64,000 nt of DNA from Microbulbifer litoralis (GTDB lineage Bacteria > Pseudomonadota > Gammaproteobacteria > Pseudomonadales > Cellvibrionaceae): contig NZ_JALKCV010000012.1 of NCBI RefSeq assembly GCF_023634065.1, positions 106,600-170,599 of the forward strand, in the 5' to 3' direction. Each line of letters begins with the position of its first letter. The stretch's first letter is position 1. The notes beneath the pieces were generated by a model, which was not told the DNA's origin, ran no database searches, and saw only the letters and a program-made list of their open reading frames with translations. Shown in pieces: positions 11,090 to 20,825 of this stretch. The position numbers were made by a program, and so were the translations under genes.

Positions 11090-14000
11090 TTAGTCAGCCG
11101 CCTCCGCAATATTGGTCAAGGCCTGGTACGTATTCAGCCCGACAACGACGGCACCACCTACCGAGTAGATGGCCACCAGGCCGGTGCCGCCGACCACAGC
11201 GCCCGGGCCCGTGTCTGTCAGGGCCACAAGCCCCGGCCTGATAACGCCACTCATGGGAATCACGCAGCTGCAGTAATTCTGGATGGAGGCGGGCTCGTAA
11301 TAGTGCTCGCCGCCACTTTCCACATGGGGAATATTCAGGCTGTAGCCCAGCTGGATACACCCCTCCAGCGACTTCATGATCGGATATACGACCCGAAGGG
11401 CCTCCCCGGGGAAATACCAGATGGCCGGCAGGTTGAACATCGTGAATGTCAGTTTGGCACCCCACAGCCCGACCTTCGCCTCCTGCACCTCGTCGCTGGT
11501 ACTGGCGGACTGGTAGAACGGGTAGGTACATGCTCCCGACACCAGGTTCAGGGCCTCCCTCACGCCATTGATTGCCGGTTGCCTGGCAAAATCGTTTACC
11601 GCGGCCAGTGAGAAATTCAGCCCGAAGACCGCGTCGTTGATCAGGCCGAAAATGCCCTGCAGGAGTTGCGGCAGCTTCTCTGTCGACACGTCCTGTACCT
11701 GTCCGGCCACTACCAGGCTGCTTTGACCACAGGAGGACGAAAGGCTGCTCCAGTCAATGGGGGCCCCGCCATACAACTGGTCCGGCGTAAGCTGGCTCAT
11801 GACACACAGCGCCTCGTCGCTGAACGGTTGCGCCGGCGGATTCGGTACCGGCTCGCCGTTCAGGACGTCCACACCGGTCTCCACCGACTTGTAGGTAGCC
11901 GTTACCGGTATCGCAGCGACGAGTGCGCACAGGTCCAGCAGTGTCAGCGGGGAACCGGCCACCTTCTGGTACATTTTGCTGACCAGCGGCACATTCCACT
12001 CCGAGGTACATACCGTCTTGAAAGTGCGCAAGCCGTCGTCCAGGACATCGATGGCTTCCAGAATCACGCTCTTGACCGCATCCAGCCCTTCCTCGATGAT
12101 CTCGTCGCCGATGGTCGCCACCAGGTCGTTCAGGGGAATATCCTTGATATTCTGGTCGACAAACAACTGCCCAAGGGTCTGGGCCAGCTCTTCGGATATG
12201 GTCCCCTCTCCATTGCCCGCTTGCTCGTCGAGACTCGCCGCCAGGCTCGTGGTGAAGCTCTCGGCATTTTCCTGGTAGGCGGGCGGGATGGTCCCCGCCG
12301 GGCTGCCCACGGAACCGGCATACTGGGCCTGGTTCACCAGCTGGTCCTGCAACCAGTTGCTGTGCGGGCTACCCGTATCCGCCACGCCGGTTTCTGCAGC
12401 CACCTGTTGCTGCAGACCGCCCATCGTGGTTGAAGCCCCGGCTCCCAGTAGCTGATTCCAGTCCTGCTGGAAATTGGCAATGGCCTCGTCAAAGAACGCA
12501 CTCACTTTCTCTTCCGATGACTGGGCCAGGCTATCCAGGTAGTCCAGGTACTTGGTAAACAGGATCCGGATGGCATCGTGGGTGTTGAGAATATCCGACC
12601 AGTCAAACAGGGTTCCCAGCCACTCGAACAGTGTGCGGAAGGCGGTGCCAATGGACTCCAGGCAACCCTGGATTACATCCACGACCTGCTGGGCAATCTC
12701 GACCACATAGGAAAACACGGTTTCGACACCGTCGACCACGAACTTGACCACCACATTCAATGCATTCGAGACCTTTGACACCAGTACGCAGCGCAGCTCG
12801 GTGATTTCCTGGCGAATCGCGTTCCACAGGGTGCCCCAGGTCCACCCCTCCGCACTCTGGCCCTGGGCGCATGCACTCGATGCCACTTCGGAAGCCTCCA
12901 GCCACCGGAAACTGGCCCGCCCGTCCTCGAAGTGGATGACCCAGTGATGGTCATCGATAGCGGAAAGGTCGAGCTGGTTCGGAAGCGGCGCTCCCTCCCG
13001 GACAGGAACCGCACCGGAACCCCGTGTCCTTTGCGTGAGCACACCGGAACCGGCCTGGTCCAGGCCGGTATTGATGTAATCGGCACATTGGTAGATCGCC
13101 TGGGATACCGCCAGTATCGTGTCTTCGTCCGCGATCACCACTTTCTGGCCGGTCACCCTGGTATGGGCCCCGGAGAGAATCGAGGCCAGGGCTTCGGGCG
13201 TATCCGGTTTGCTAAGCGCATCGGCGATATAGGTTTCCGACTGCACCATCACGTCGGGAAGCCCGTCCGACGACAGGGTCAGGCTGGGCGTACTCAGGGC
13301 CAGGGTCAGGCGGGCAACAGTAAGGCATCCCGCGGCATTGGTCTCGCATACAACCGCCTGGTCAGGGTTCAGCTGGTAGGAACGGCCGTTGATCACTGCG
13401 CTCAGGTAATCGGTCGCGGTGATTCGGACCGGCTTGTGGGGGACCGGGGAATCGTTCCCGTAATCGTCGACATCCAGGACCTGCACACGCGTCGTGTACG
13501 AGGAGAAATTGACTACCTCCGATTCATAATCAATCGAAACCGGGGCCAGCCGCCAATCGGTACTCTCCATGTCCTGCCAGATATGGAAAAGTTCCCGGCC
13601 ATTCTCACTGATGGCAAAGAGGTGTGGATAACCATTGGAGTCCCGGCACACGGTCAGCTGTTCCCGGCCGTTCAGCAATGCACCGCCCAATGGCAGCAAT
13701 TGTGTCCATTCGGTGGTGTTTTCCGCATCGCGCACCGAGTAAAACAGGCCACCTCCGGGCGATACCGTAAAGACCATCGGATTGGAACCGATCTCCTCGG
13801 GATACTGTGATACGCCGAGTGCCGCAGACGCCGGCCCATCCAGCACAGTGAAGCTGCCATCCGGCCCCAGTACCGCTGCAGAGCCGTTCGGTAACGATGC
13901 GGCGACAGAAAGCAACAGGCCATTGTCATACTCGACCGAGAAGTTATCGATACCGGTATTATTGTTTTGATGCGCTTCACCTCTGGTACTGACAACCTCC

Positions 14001-14608
14001 CACGACGATCCGAACCCCAGGAAAATAACGGTATCATTCCCCGAATGCCCGGTGACCGATTCCGGCATGGTCCCGAATGCCACATCCTGGATCTGTTCGT
14101 CAGAGTTGATTGACACGAGCGAACTCAGAAGCGGTATATATAAACGATTTCTGCCCTCCCACTGGTAAATCAGCGCAAAGGATACCTCTTCCGCATTCCA
14201 TATTCCGCTGCGTATTTTCCTGAAACTCATGCCGGAATTGAATACAATACCGGCCGTCAAATCCTGCCACGCAGGGTTGTCCGGCAAAGGGCCGGACGAC
14301 ACTACCCGGTAGATCTTGCTGGACCCGATAAGGTAGATATAGAGACTGTTGCCAAGGGTCACGACGGAAAAGTCGACGATCGATACCGGGGTTTCCAGTC
14401 GCGAAGCCTTCCAACTGGTCAGAGAGGACTCATCGCTGACAATCTGGTAAAGGGCGCCATCGTTGCCAATGGTAAAAACATACAGGCGACCGCTATCATC
14501 CGATACCGACTCTATTTTTGATGCACCGGCAACCGGCGCACTCTCCAACATATTCTCCATCAGGCGGGACTGGATATCGTAGCGCAGGTTATAATCCTGT
14601 TCTGTCAT
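11090..14608 (-). CDS. 1172-residue protein of unknown function, beta-propeller-like N-terminus
   Basis: Not recognised as a named family. The start ATG is well placed behind AAGGAG, and there is no signal peptide or lipobox. Residues about 30-380 consist of short strand-rich repeats with recurring aromatic/Asp turns (GRLYVFTIGNDGALYQI, GGGLFYSVRDAENTTEW), like a tectonin/PLL-type propeller. Residues about 385-460 resemble an Ig-like beta domain. Residues about 590-760 hold long amphipathic helices with a FDWSDILNTH segment; I recall similar helical segments in large uncharacterised fungal and actinobacterial proteins, but this is unverified. The C-terminal 200 residues contain hydrophobic stretches (LTLLDLCALVAAIPV; the last 40 residues) that may span or insert into membranes. 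It stands alone, with no neighbour that suggests a role. Confidence 0.75.
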   Translation of the reverse strand: MTEQDYNLRYDIQSRLMENMLESAPVAGASKIESVSDDSGRLYVFTIGNDGALYQIVSDESSLTSWKASRLETPVSIVDFSVVTLGNSLYIYLIGSSKIYRVVSSGPLPDNPAWQDLTAGIVFNSGMSFRKIRSGIWNAEEVSFALIYQWEGRNRLYIPLLSSLVSINSDEQIQDVAFGTMPESVTGHSGNDTVIFLGFGSSWEVVSTRGEAHQNNNTGIDNFSVEYDNGLLLSVAASLPNGSAAVLGPDGSFTVLDGPASAALGVSQYPEEIGSNPMVFTVSPGGGLFYSVRDAENTTEWTQLLPLGGALLNGREQLTVCRDSNGYPHLFAISENGRELFHIWQDMESTDWRLAPVSIDYESEVVNFSSYTTRVQVLDVDDYGNDSPVPHKPVRITATDYLSAVINGRSYQLNPDQAVVCETNAAGCLTVARLTLALSTPSLTLSSDGLPDVMVQSETYIADALSKPDTPEALASILSGAHTRVTGQKVVIADEDTILAVSQAIYQCADYINTGLDQAGSGVLTQRTRGSGAVPVREGAPLPNQLDLSAIDDHHWVIHFEDGRASFRWLEASEVASSACAQGQSAEGWTWGTLWNAIRQEITELRCVLVSKVSNALNVVVKFVVDGVETVFSYVVEIAQQVVDVIQGCLESIGTAFRTLFEWLGTLFDWSDILNTHDAIRILFTKYLDYLDSLAQSSEEKVSAFFDEAIANFQQDWNQLLGAGASTTMGGLQQQVAAETGVADTGSPHSNWLQDQLVNQAQYAGSVGSPAGTIPPAYQENAESFTTSLAASLDEQAGNGEGTISEELAQTLGQLFVDQNIKDIPLNDLVATIGDEIIEEGLDAVKSVILEAIDVLDDGLRTFKTVCTSEWNVPLVSKMYQKVAGSPLTLLDLCALVAAIPVTATYKSVETGVDVLNGEPVPNPPAQPFSDEALCVMSQLTPDQLYGGAPIDWSSLSSSCGQSSLVVAGQVQDVSTEKLPQLLQGIFGLINDAVFGLNFSLAAVNDFARQPAINGVREALNLVSGACTYPFYQSASTSDEVQEAKVGLWGAKLTFTMFNLPAIWYFPGEALRVVYPIMKSLEGCIQLGYSLNIPHVESGGEHYYEPASIQNYCSCVIPMSGVIRPGLVALTDTGPGAVVGGTGLVAIYSVGGAVVVGLNTYQALTNIAEAAD

Positions 14609-14946
14609 GGATATATTCTCCTTATTTCCATTATTAGAAAAAATGCGGAATAACTATCCCCTTACAGCACACTCAATACCAGAGTCGGGGCAGCAAACAG
14701 GAAGATAATGGCACATCGATAATCGGGTGGGAGAATATCGCGACGCCGCAAACAGCGGCACGCCGTTAGCTTAATATTTACGAAAACGCATTCGAACAGG
14801 TTTTCCGAAAATACGAATAACGCTGATAAACCCTGTATCCAGTTCGTAGAGTCGTCTTTCCGGACTCGATCCGGAATGACGACTGCGATGGGTGGTTTTG
14901 GCCAAAACAGTTTTGAGACAACTGACAAGTCGATTCAAGGGGGAAC
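14609..14946. other. 338-bp gap with a dispersed palindromic repeat at 14851-14883
   Basis: This lies between the start of the unknown gene and the end of the diguanylate cyclase gene. GTCGTCTTTCCGGA and TCCGGAATGACGAC form a 33-bp near-perfect palindrome (13 of 14 pairs) around CTCGA. Its ends match those of the larger repeat at 55309-55386, the type that reads as VIPxxAGIQ/PDQVRHDD in translation. The 88-codon frame over this stretch (14662-14928) is rejected as a gene because it includes the repeat. Confidence 0.55.
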
Positions 14947-16671
14947 TCAGAGGACATCCGGCTCCACGATATTCACGGCACCTCCATCGTCATATTGGCA
15001 CGCGGCTCCCCCACAGACAGCATACCGGTTCCGCCCCCGCTGCTTGGCCAGGTAGAGAGCGGAATCCGCCGCCTCGAACAGCTGCATCGGCAGACTGAAG
15101 TGGTTGCCCTCGAGGCTTGCCACACCGATGCTGGTGGTCAGGGCCACGCCGTTCGGGTGCAGCTCCGCGATGGTGCCCACCAGCCGCTTCGCCAGCACCA
15201 CTGCCTGCTCTCCGTTTGTGCGCGGCAGCAGTATCACAAACTCCTCGCCGCCATAGCGGCAGGCCGTGACCGGCTTGCGGATCTGCCGCCGGATAAGCTG
15301 CCCGACAGCCTCAATCACGGAATCGCCCCTGCGGTGGCCGTAGCGGTCGTTGATCTCCTTGAAGTGATCCAGGTCTATCACCAGCAAGGAAAGCTGGGTC
15401 CCGGAACGCGCGGCGAAACTGAATTCGCGCGACAGCTGCTCCTCAAAGAAGCGGCGGTTATACAGGCTCGAGAGTTCATCGATATAGCCCCGCTTGCGAA
15501 TCAGCCGCACGCGCGCACCCAGTGCCAGCGAAAGCAACACCATTTCAATCAGCGCCGCCACCTGGAAGGCGTTGTGGGTAAAGCCATTGTGTGGCAGCAG
15601 GCCAAAGGTTTTCAGGATATAGATGATGACACTGGCAATCAGCGTTGCCCACCCCATCATGAAATAGCGGGCGGAAACCGATCCGCGTATTACACTGACC
15701 GTACCCATCGCAAACAGCAGCAAACCGACGAGCAGCGCAAATACCGTAAAGGCCGTGACTACCGGCCGGTAACCAACCAGTGGCGCGACGGCAAGCATCG
15801 GGATCAGCATAAACTGTATCGCCCGTGCGATCCGGTCTATACGCGGTGCCAACTGGGCCGCCGTGCAGACTTCCCGGGCAAAGCGGGTGGCGAATACCAG
15901 GGAGAGCGCGAGCAACACAATCAGGCTCCAGTTGCCGAGCCATGGATTGTCGGGCCAGGCGAAGTGGAAAGCCACACCGTTGATCACCGCAAAGTAGAGA
16001 CCGTAGCTGAGTGCATAGCCCATGTAGTAGACATAGGCCCTGTCCCGCACGGCAATAAACAGGAACAGGTTGTAGAGCACCAGCACCAGGAAGCCGCCAT
16101 AGTAGATACCGAGCAGAAACTGCTCCACGCTCATCCGCGCCAGGAAGGCACTCTCACTGCTGACAGCCAGGCCAATATTCAATGCCCCCTGGGTCTCGTA
16201 GCGCAGGTAGTAGGTCCGCTCACTCGCCGGCGGTAGCGCTACCGGGAAAACGAAATCCCGCAGTACCAGTGGGCGGCTGGAGAAGGCACGCCGGTCGCCG
16301 GTGGATATATGCCGCCAGCCACCGCGGCCATCCGGCGCCCAGAAATCCAGGTAATCGATCAGCGGGTAGTCCTGGCGGACCAGTAGCGAAAGGGGGTTGT
16401 CCGTCGGGTTGCGCAGGGTGAATGCCACCCAGTAAGTGGAGGAGGTATAACCGAAATTGGCCGCCGCCCGGTTCCACGGCTGCAACCTGTCACCAAACTC
16501 CGGGGAGCGTACCTGGCCGAAATCCAGCTTCCCCTGCGGATCCTCCAGCAGGCGCAGCCGGGGTATCAGGGAAGTCGGTTGCAGATCCGGGGAAACCGTC
16601 AGGGTCCCCGCCTGTGCCCAACCGCACAGGCAAAGCAGAAGTATTCCCCACAAGATATAAGCCAGCTTCAT
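14947..16671 (-). CDS. Membrane diguanylate cyclase (7TMR-DISM sensor, GGDEF)
   Basis: A 574-residue inner-membrane protein predicted to make cyclic di-GMP. Signal peptide (AWA/AQAG, about 1-21), periplasmic 7TMR-DISMED2 jelly roll (about 30-170), seven hydrophobic helices (about 185-385; 7TMR-DISM) and a C-terminal GGDEF domain (about 395-560) with active site GGEEF at 474-478 and YRHRRGD-like substrate elements (DRYGHRRGDSVI). DISMED2 domains are thought to bind carbohydrate, which fits the setting. The autoinhibitory RxxD site is altered: the equivalent residues 465-468 read RKPV, so product inhibition is probably lost. AAGGG lies almost directly against the ATG, a poor spacing that suggests weak translation. 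No EAL domain is present. Confidence 0.9.
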   Translation of the reverse strand: MKLAYILWGILLLCLCGWAQAGTLTVSPDLQPTSLIPRLRLLEDPQGKLDFGQVRSPEFGDRLQPWNRAAANFGYTSSTYWVAFTLRNPTDNPLSLLVRQDYPLIDYLDFWAPDGRGGWRHISTGDRRAFSSRPLVLRDFVFPVALPPASERTYYLRYETQGALNIGLAVSSESAFLARMSVEQFLLGIYYGGFLVLVLYNLFLFIAVRDRAYVYYMGYALSYGLYFAVINGVAFHFAWPDNPWLGNWSLIVLLALSLVFATRFAREVCTAAQLAPRIDRIARAIQFMLIPMLAVAPLVGYRPVVTAFTVFALLVGLLLFAMGTVSVIRGSVSARYFMMGWATLIASVIIYILKTFGLLPHNGFTHNAFQVAALIEMVLLSLALGARVRLIRKRGYIDELSSLYNRRFFEEQLSREFSFAARSGTQLSLLVIDLDHFKEINDRYGHRRGDSVIEAVGQLIRRQIRKPVTACRYGGEEFVILLPRTNGEQAVVLAKRLVGTIAELHPNGVALTTSIGVASLEGNHFSLPMQLFEAADSALYLAKQRGRNRYAVCGGAACQYDDGGAVNIVEPDVL

Positions 16672-16889
16672 CCCTTAAAGCCCGTGTGATCGTACAGCGG
16701 TTATCCTTGAGGCTCTGCTTCCCTGCGCGGCCGATTGGCGTCAATATTACCACAGGCAACATCGGCGACTGGTGCTTATTAGTGGTCATCACAGACCGCG
16801 GAGCTGTCCTTCAGAAAAAAAGTGACATTTTTCCGGCTGACGTCTACTACTGCCAGAAACTACTCAGGGAGGGGGATCGGGGAGGAGAG

Positions 16890-16907
16890 CCGGCGGGGTC
16901 CCGCCGG
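16890..16907 (-). terminator. GC hairpin after the GH51 gene
   Basis: CCGGCGGG-GT-CCCGCCGG is an 8-bp perfect stem 48 bases beyond the GH51 stop codon, in the 283-bp gap before the diguanylate cyclase start. No T-run follows, so it may be a 3'-end stabiliser instead of an intrinsic terminator. Confidence 0.4.
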
Positions 16908-16954
16908 ACCCGGAACCTGCATCGCGCAGGCCCCGGGTGTACGGGATCAGCAGA

Positions 16955-18508
16955 TTACTTCAGGCTGACCACCAGTACAGATTTGGCCGGGATCTCCAGC
17001 ACCAGGTTTCCGCTGTCGGCACTGGCATTGTAGCCGGCCGGCTCCACGGAATCGGGGTCGTCGAATGTATTGCGCGCATCCATCGCACCCGCCGTCAGCA
17101 GTTGCCCCGTCGCCCCGCTGATCTCGGCACCTTTCACATCGACCGCCACCTGCTGCGCGGCCCCGGGGTCCAGGTTGACCAGCGACAGGTACAACTGGCC
17201 GTCTTTACCGCGGGCGGCCGACGCACTGACCGCGGGCAACGTCTTGCCGCCCTGCTGGTAACTGTGCAGGTTGCCGATTTCCAGCGGCAGCGAGGTCGCA
17301 TCCTGGAACACCTTGTACATGCCGTAGGTGTGGTAGGTCGGGGTAAGGACCATCTCTTCCCCGTCTGTGAGGATCATCGCCTGCAGGACATTCACCATCT
17401 GCGCAATGTTGGTCATACGCACGCGATCCGCGTGGCGGTGGAAGATATTGAAATTGAGCGCGGCGACCAGTGCATCCCGCAGGGTATTCTGCTGGTAGAG
17501 GAATCCGGGTTCCCTGCCCTCTTCCGGGTTGTACCAGGTGCCCCACTCGTCCACGTAAAAACCGATTTCGTTTTCCGGGTCGTTCTTGTCCAACACTTTC
17601 TTGTTGTTGCGGATGAACTCATCCATGCGCAGCGTCTGCCACAGGGTCGAGGCCCACTGGTCCTCACCGAAACCGGTGGACTCGCCCTTGTCATCCCATT
17701 CGCCGGTGGGCAGGGTATAGAAATGGAAGCTGATGCCATCCATCTGTCGCTGGATATTCTTGCTCAGCACATCGGTCCACTCGGTGTCCGCCGTGTGGCC
17801 GCCGCTGGCGACAAATTTTGGTTCACTGCCGCGAGGGGTTTTCAGGAAGGTGGCGAAGTGATTGTAGAGATCGGAATAGTACTCCGGGCGCATATGGCCA
17901 CCGCAGCCCCAGGCCTCATTGCCGACCCCGAAGTAGGCCACATCCCAGGGTTCCTCGCGACCGTTCCTGCGGCGCTCTTCCACGACCGCGGATTGACTGT
18001 CGCCAGTCATATACTCCAGCCACTCGGCCATCTCCCGCGGATTGCCGGTGCCCAGGTTGCCGTTGACATAGGCATCGGCACCGAGCAACTCCACCAGCTC
18101 GAAAAATTCGTGGGTACCGAAAGCGTTGTCCTCGGGCACGCCGCCCCAGTGGGTGTTGACCCGGACCGGGCGCGCATCGCGCGGACCGATACCATCGCGC
18201 CAGCGATACTCATCGGCGAAGCAACCGCCGGGCCAGCGAACCAGCGGCACCCGGATATCCCGCAGTGCCTCGATCACATCGGTGCGAAAACCGTGAATAT
18301 TATCGATATCGGAGTCTTCCCCGACCCAGATACCGCCGTAGATACCGCGGCCCAGGTGCTCGGCAAACTGTCCGTAAATATCGCGGTTGATGGTCGCACC
18401 GGGCCTGGTGCTGTCGATTTCGATACGGGTCATGGGCTCCTGCGCCTGCGACGCCATGGATAGGCAACAGGCACCAGCTGCCAGCCAGTTTGTCAGTTTT
18501 TTGCTCAT
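16955..18508 (-). CDS. GH51 alpha-L-arabinofuranosidase
   Basis: A 517-residue exo-enzyme releasing terminal alpha-L-arabinofuranose from arabinan, arabinoxylan and their oligomers (EC 3.2.1.55). A signal peptide (MSKKLTNWLA to about SQAQ) places it in the periplasm or outside. The TIM barrel has acid/base Glu198 in GVGNEAWG and nucleophile Glu321 in YVDEWGTW; the C-terminal beta domain runs from about 410. It is the last gene of a leftward series with four other enzymes but is separated from the upstream gene by 333 bases, so it may have its own promoter. GCGAGAGAAAAG precedes the ATG. Confidence 0.93.
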   Translation of the reverse strand: MSKKLTNWLAAGACCLSMASQAQEPMTRIEIDSTRPGATINRDIYGQFAEHLGRGIYGGIWVGEDSDIDNIHGFRTDVIEALRDIRVPLVRWPGGCFADEYRWRDGIGPRDARPVRVNTHWGGVPEDNAFGTHEFFELVELLGADAYVNGNLGTGNPREMAEWLEYMTGDSQSAVVEERRRNGREEPWDVAYFGVGNEAWGCGGHMRPEYYSDLYNHFATFLKTPRGSEPKFVASGGHTADTEWTDVLSKNIQRQMDGISFHFYTLPTGEWDDKGESTGFGEDQWASTLWQTLRMDEFIRNNKKVLDKNDPENEIGFYVDEWGTWYNPEEGREPGFLYQQNTLRDALVAALNFNIFHRHADRVRMTNIAQMVNVLQAMILTDGEEMVLTPTYHTYGMYKVFQDATSLPLEIGNLHSYQQGGKTLPAVSASAARGKDGQLYLSLVNLDPGAAQQVAVDVKGAEISGATGQLLTAGAMDARNTFDDPDSVEPAGYNASADSGNLVLEIPAKSVLVVSLK

Positions 18509-18841
18509 GCTTTTCTCTCGCTTTATTGATTATTGATTATTGAAAAAGGAGCCAGTGGAAAACGTAGCGAGCGGGTGGCTGGTGGTGACCGCCGGAGCAG
18601 AGGAAGCGGAGTGTACTCTAGTACATGAGCATTCCGAGCACCGCCGGACGCCGCCAGGCGCACGCGCAGTAGTTTTACGCAGGCTCCGTTAAAAAAAAGG
18701 TGGTATACATCACAGATGCAACCACCCAAGCCCGATAGGAAACAGACGCGAACAACAAACCATCAATACCGGTATGGCAGGCGAAAGAGCAATCCTCTGT
18801 ACCCTGTCGCCAGCGCGGCCCGCTCTTGCCGGTGACTTCTT
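18509..18841. other. 333-bp gap between GH51 and GH43-ricin genes
   Basis: No gene is supported. Close to the GH51 start, three near-identical TTGATTA units stand in tandem (18523-18544). At 18612-18625 there is a perfect 14-bp palindrome TGTACTCTAGTACA inside a longer imperfect one (18602-18635). An A/T run follows at 18689-18698. These could be a leader structure or an operator for GH51; no regulator is assigned. Confidence 0.45.
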
Positions 18842-20683
18842 TTACCCTCTCGCGGGAATCCTGCGCAGCTGGAATTTCTGGCAATCACTGTCCGCCGCGG
18901 GTGCCTGGGCGAATTCCGTGCCTTCGGCCAACCCGCAGTGCGCCAGGTCCAGGCTGTGCTTGCTCTCGCGGTTGACGATACGCAGGCTGCCGTCGGCCAG
19001 CGGCTCCATGCGCCACTGGCTGCTGGTGCCGTCGCAACTACCCGGCACTGCGGCCGCGCCGGGCACTACCGCACCATCGGCAATGGTCATGCACTGGTCC
19101 CCGGAGCGCAGGTTTACAAAGCCCTGCTCCACCGGTTCGGCGCGCCAGCGCTGGCAGTGACTGCCGTTCCAGGCGCCCTGGTCGATGGCGTCGCCACTGC
19201 AGCTCTGCAACACTCGGCCACTTTGCACGCTGGCGATGGCAACCTCTTCCGCCGGCTGCAGGCGCCACTGGTCACAACCGTCATAGCTGCAATTGGCAGC
19301 CGCCAGCGGTTGGCCGGTCTGGCGGTTGACCAGTTCCACCCAGCCGTTTTCATCCTGTTTCAGTTCCCAGCGCTGGGCTGCGGTATTGGCCCAGGGAGCG
19401 AGCTGGTTCTCGGCACCAAGGAAGTTGCCGGAGTCCACATCGGCCAGGCGATAGGCACCGTCGGCGGTGTTGTCCAGCACCCAGCGGGTACCATCTTCAC
19501 CGCAGGCTCCGAGTCCTGAACCCGCCAGGCATTCCTCACCTTTGCCGTTGACCAGTTGCCACCGGGCCCCCTGGACCTGAACGGTCAGCGGGCCGTTTTC
19601 GCCGGATGGCAGTTTCTGCGGTTCGCCTTCCGGCACCGGCTCACCAAAGTTCGGGGTGCCGTCCTCATTCCAGGTAAACTTCTGTGCGCGCACCGAGCGG
19701 GTCGCGCTGCAGCCATCGGTCTCTTTCGAATTGCCGTGATAGACAATCCAGTCCTCGGTGCCGTCCGGCGAGGTGAAGAAACCGTTGTGGCCCGGGCCAT
19801 AGACGCCATTGCCACGCTGGAATACCGGCTCCGGGTATTTGCTCCAGTGGTCCGGGTTCATCGGATCGTCGCCGGTCAGTTCCTTCATCGCCAGTTTGTA
19901 GTCCGGCGTATCACAGTAGCTGGCGGAGTAGATCAGGAAGGTGCGGCCGTCCTTCTCCAGGATCTCGGCGCCTTCGTTGACCTTGCGACCGCTTTTTTCC
20001 CACTCGGCTTCCGGGCGGGTCAGCACCACCCGCGGACCCTCGATGGTCCAGGGGTTGGTCATCTTCGAAATCCAGTTCAGCTGTTCGTCACCGACCCACT
20101 CGGACCACAGCAGGTACAGCTGGCCATCGTGCTCAAGGTAGGAACCGTCGATATTCCAGCTATCCGGCATCGGCGAACCCTTGTAGACGTAGGGGCCCAT
20201 CGGATCGTCGCCGACACTCTCCAGTACCGACAGGTGCTGGTGATCCAGGGTTCCGTGCTGGCCGGAGGTGTACATCAGGTACCAGCGCGGGCCATTGGGG
20301 CCGTCCAGGCGGTGGAACTCAAACGCCCAGAAGTTGCAGCAGCGGGACGGGTCGGTGTCGGACCAGATATTGACCGGCGCCGCAGTGGCCAGGCCATCCA
20401 GGGTGGGCGACTTGCGCATGACCAGCTGGGAAGTCCAGGTGGTCGTGGTCAGGTAGTAGTTGCCGTCGTAATACTCCAGCCACGGGTCGGCACCGTTGCT
20501 GAACAGCGGGTTGGCGAACATGCCCGCGGGCAGTTCGGCCTTGTCCCGGCCGGCCTCGGCCACCGGCGCTTTCGCTTTCTCCGGTGCGGCCGTTTCGTCG
20601 GCGGGCTTGCAGGCGCTCAATGTGGCCACTGCCACGCCGGCGGCAATGGCGCCCATCCATTTTCTGTTCAGTGCTCTTTTCAT
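18842..20683 (-). CDS. Lipoprotein GH43 arabinosidase with ricin-type lectin domain
   Basis: A 613-residue protein with lipobox LSAC (Cys25). The GH43 propeller (about 55-350) starts with GADPWLEYYDGNYYL and includes NIDGSYLEHDGQLYLLWSEW and KVNEGAEILEKDGRTFLIYSASYCD, typical of exo-acting alpha-L-arabinofuranosidases or arabinanases that keep the Asp/Asp/Glu triad. The C-terminal region (about 370-610) is a ricin-type beta-trefoil (CBM13) with recurring QxW-like motifs: QRWEL, DQWRL, QRWRA, SQWRM. It probably binds xylan or galactose-containing chains while the propeller removes arabinose. It follows the GH97 gene by 142 bases in the same direction. GAGG upstream supports the start. Confidence 0.88.
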   Translation of the reverse strand: MKRALNRKWMGAIAAGVAVATLSACKPADETAAPEKAKAPVAEAGRDKAELPAGMFANPLFSNGADPWLEYYDGNYYLTTTTWTSQLVMRKSPTLDGLATAAPVNIWSDTDPSRCCNFWAFEFHRLDGPNGPRWYLMYTSGQHGTLDHQHLSVLESVGDDPMGPYVYKGSPMPDSWNIDGSYLEHDGQLYLLWSEWVGDEQLNWISKMTNPWTIEGPRVVLTRPEAEWEKSGRKVNEGAEILEKDGRTFLIYSASYCDTPDYKLAMKELTGDDPMNPDHWSKYPEPVFQRGNGVYGPGHNGFFTSPDGTEDWIVYHGNSKETDGCSATRSVRAQKFTWNEDGTPNFGEPVPEGEPQKLPSGENGPLTVQVQGARWQLVNGKGEECLAGSGLGACGEDGTRWVLDNTADGAYRLADVDSGNFLGAENQLAPWANTAAQRWELKQDENGWVELVNRQTGQPLAAANCSYDGCDQWRLQPAEEVAIASVQSGRVLQSCSGDAIDQGAWNGSHCQRWRAEPVEQGFVNLRSGDQCMTIADGAVVPGAAAVPGSCDGTSSQWRMEPLADGSLRIVNRESKHSLDLAHCGLAEGTEFAQAPAADSDCQKFQLRRIPARG

Positions 20684-20825
20684 GACTCATTTACCTCGTT
20701 CGGCAGGCTACATCTGCCTGTGCCCGGCAAGGGCGGTTACTGGTTGTTCCCGCCCCGACCACTTCTGCGATATTTATCCGGTATCCGCAACACGGGCAGG
20801 ACGCAGACAGCCCATGCGGCGATGA

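Noticed and set aside
14662..14928. 88-codon leftward frame before the large unknown gene
   Set aside because: It runs through the dispersed palindrome and lacks a ribosome-binding site.
18523..18544. Tandem TTGATTA units considered as a CRISPR-like or iteron array
   Set aside because: Only three 7-bp units without spacers; too short for either.
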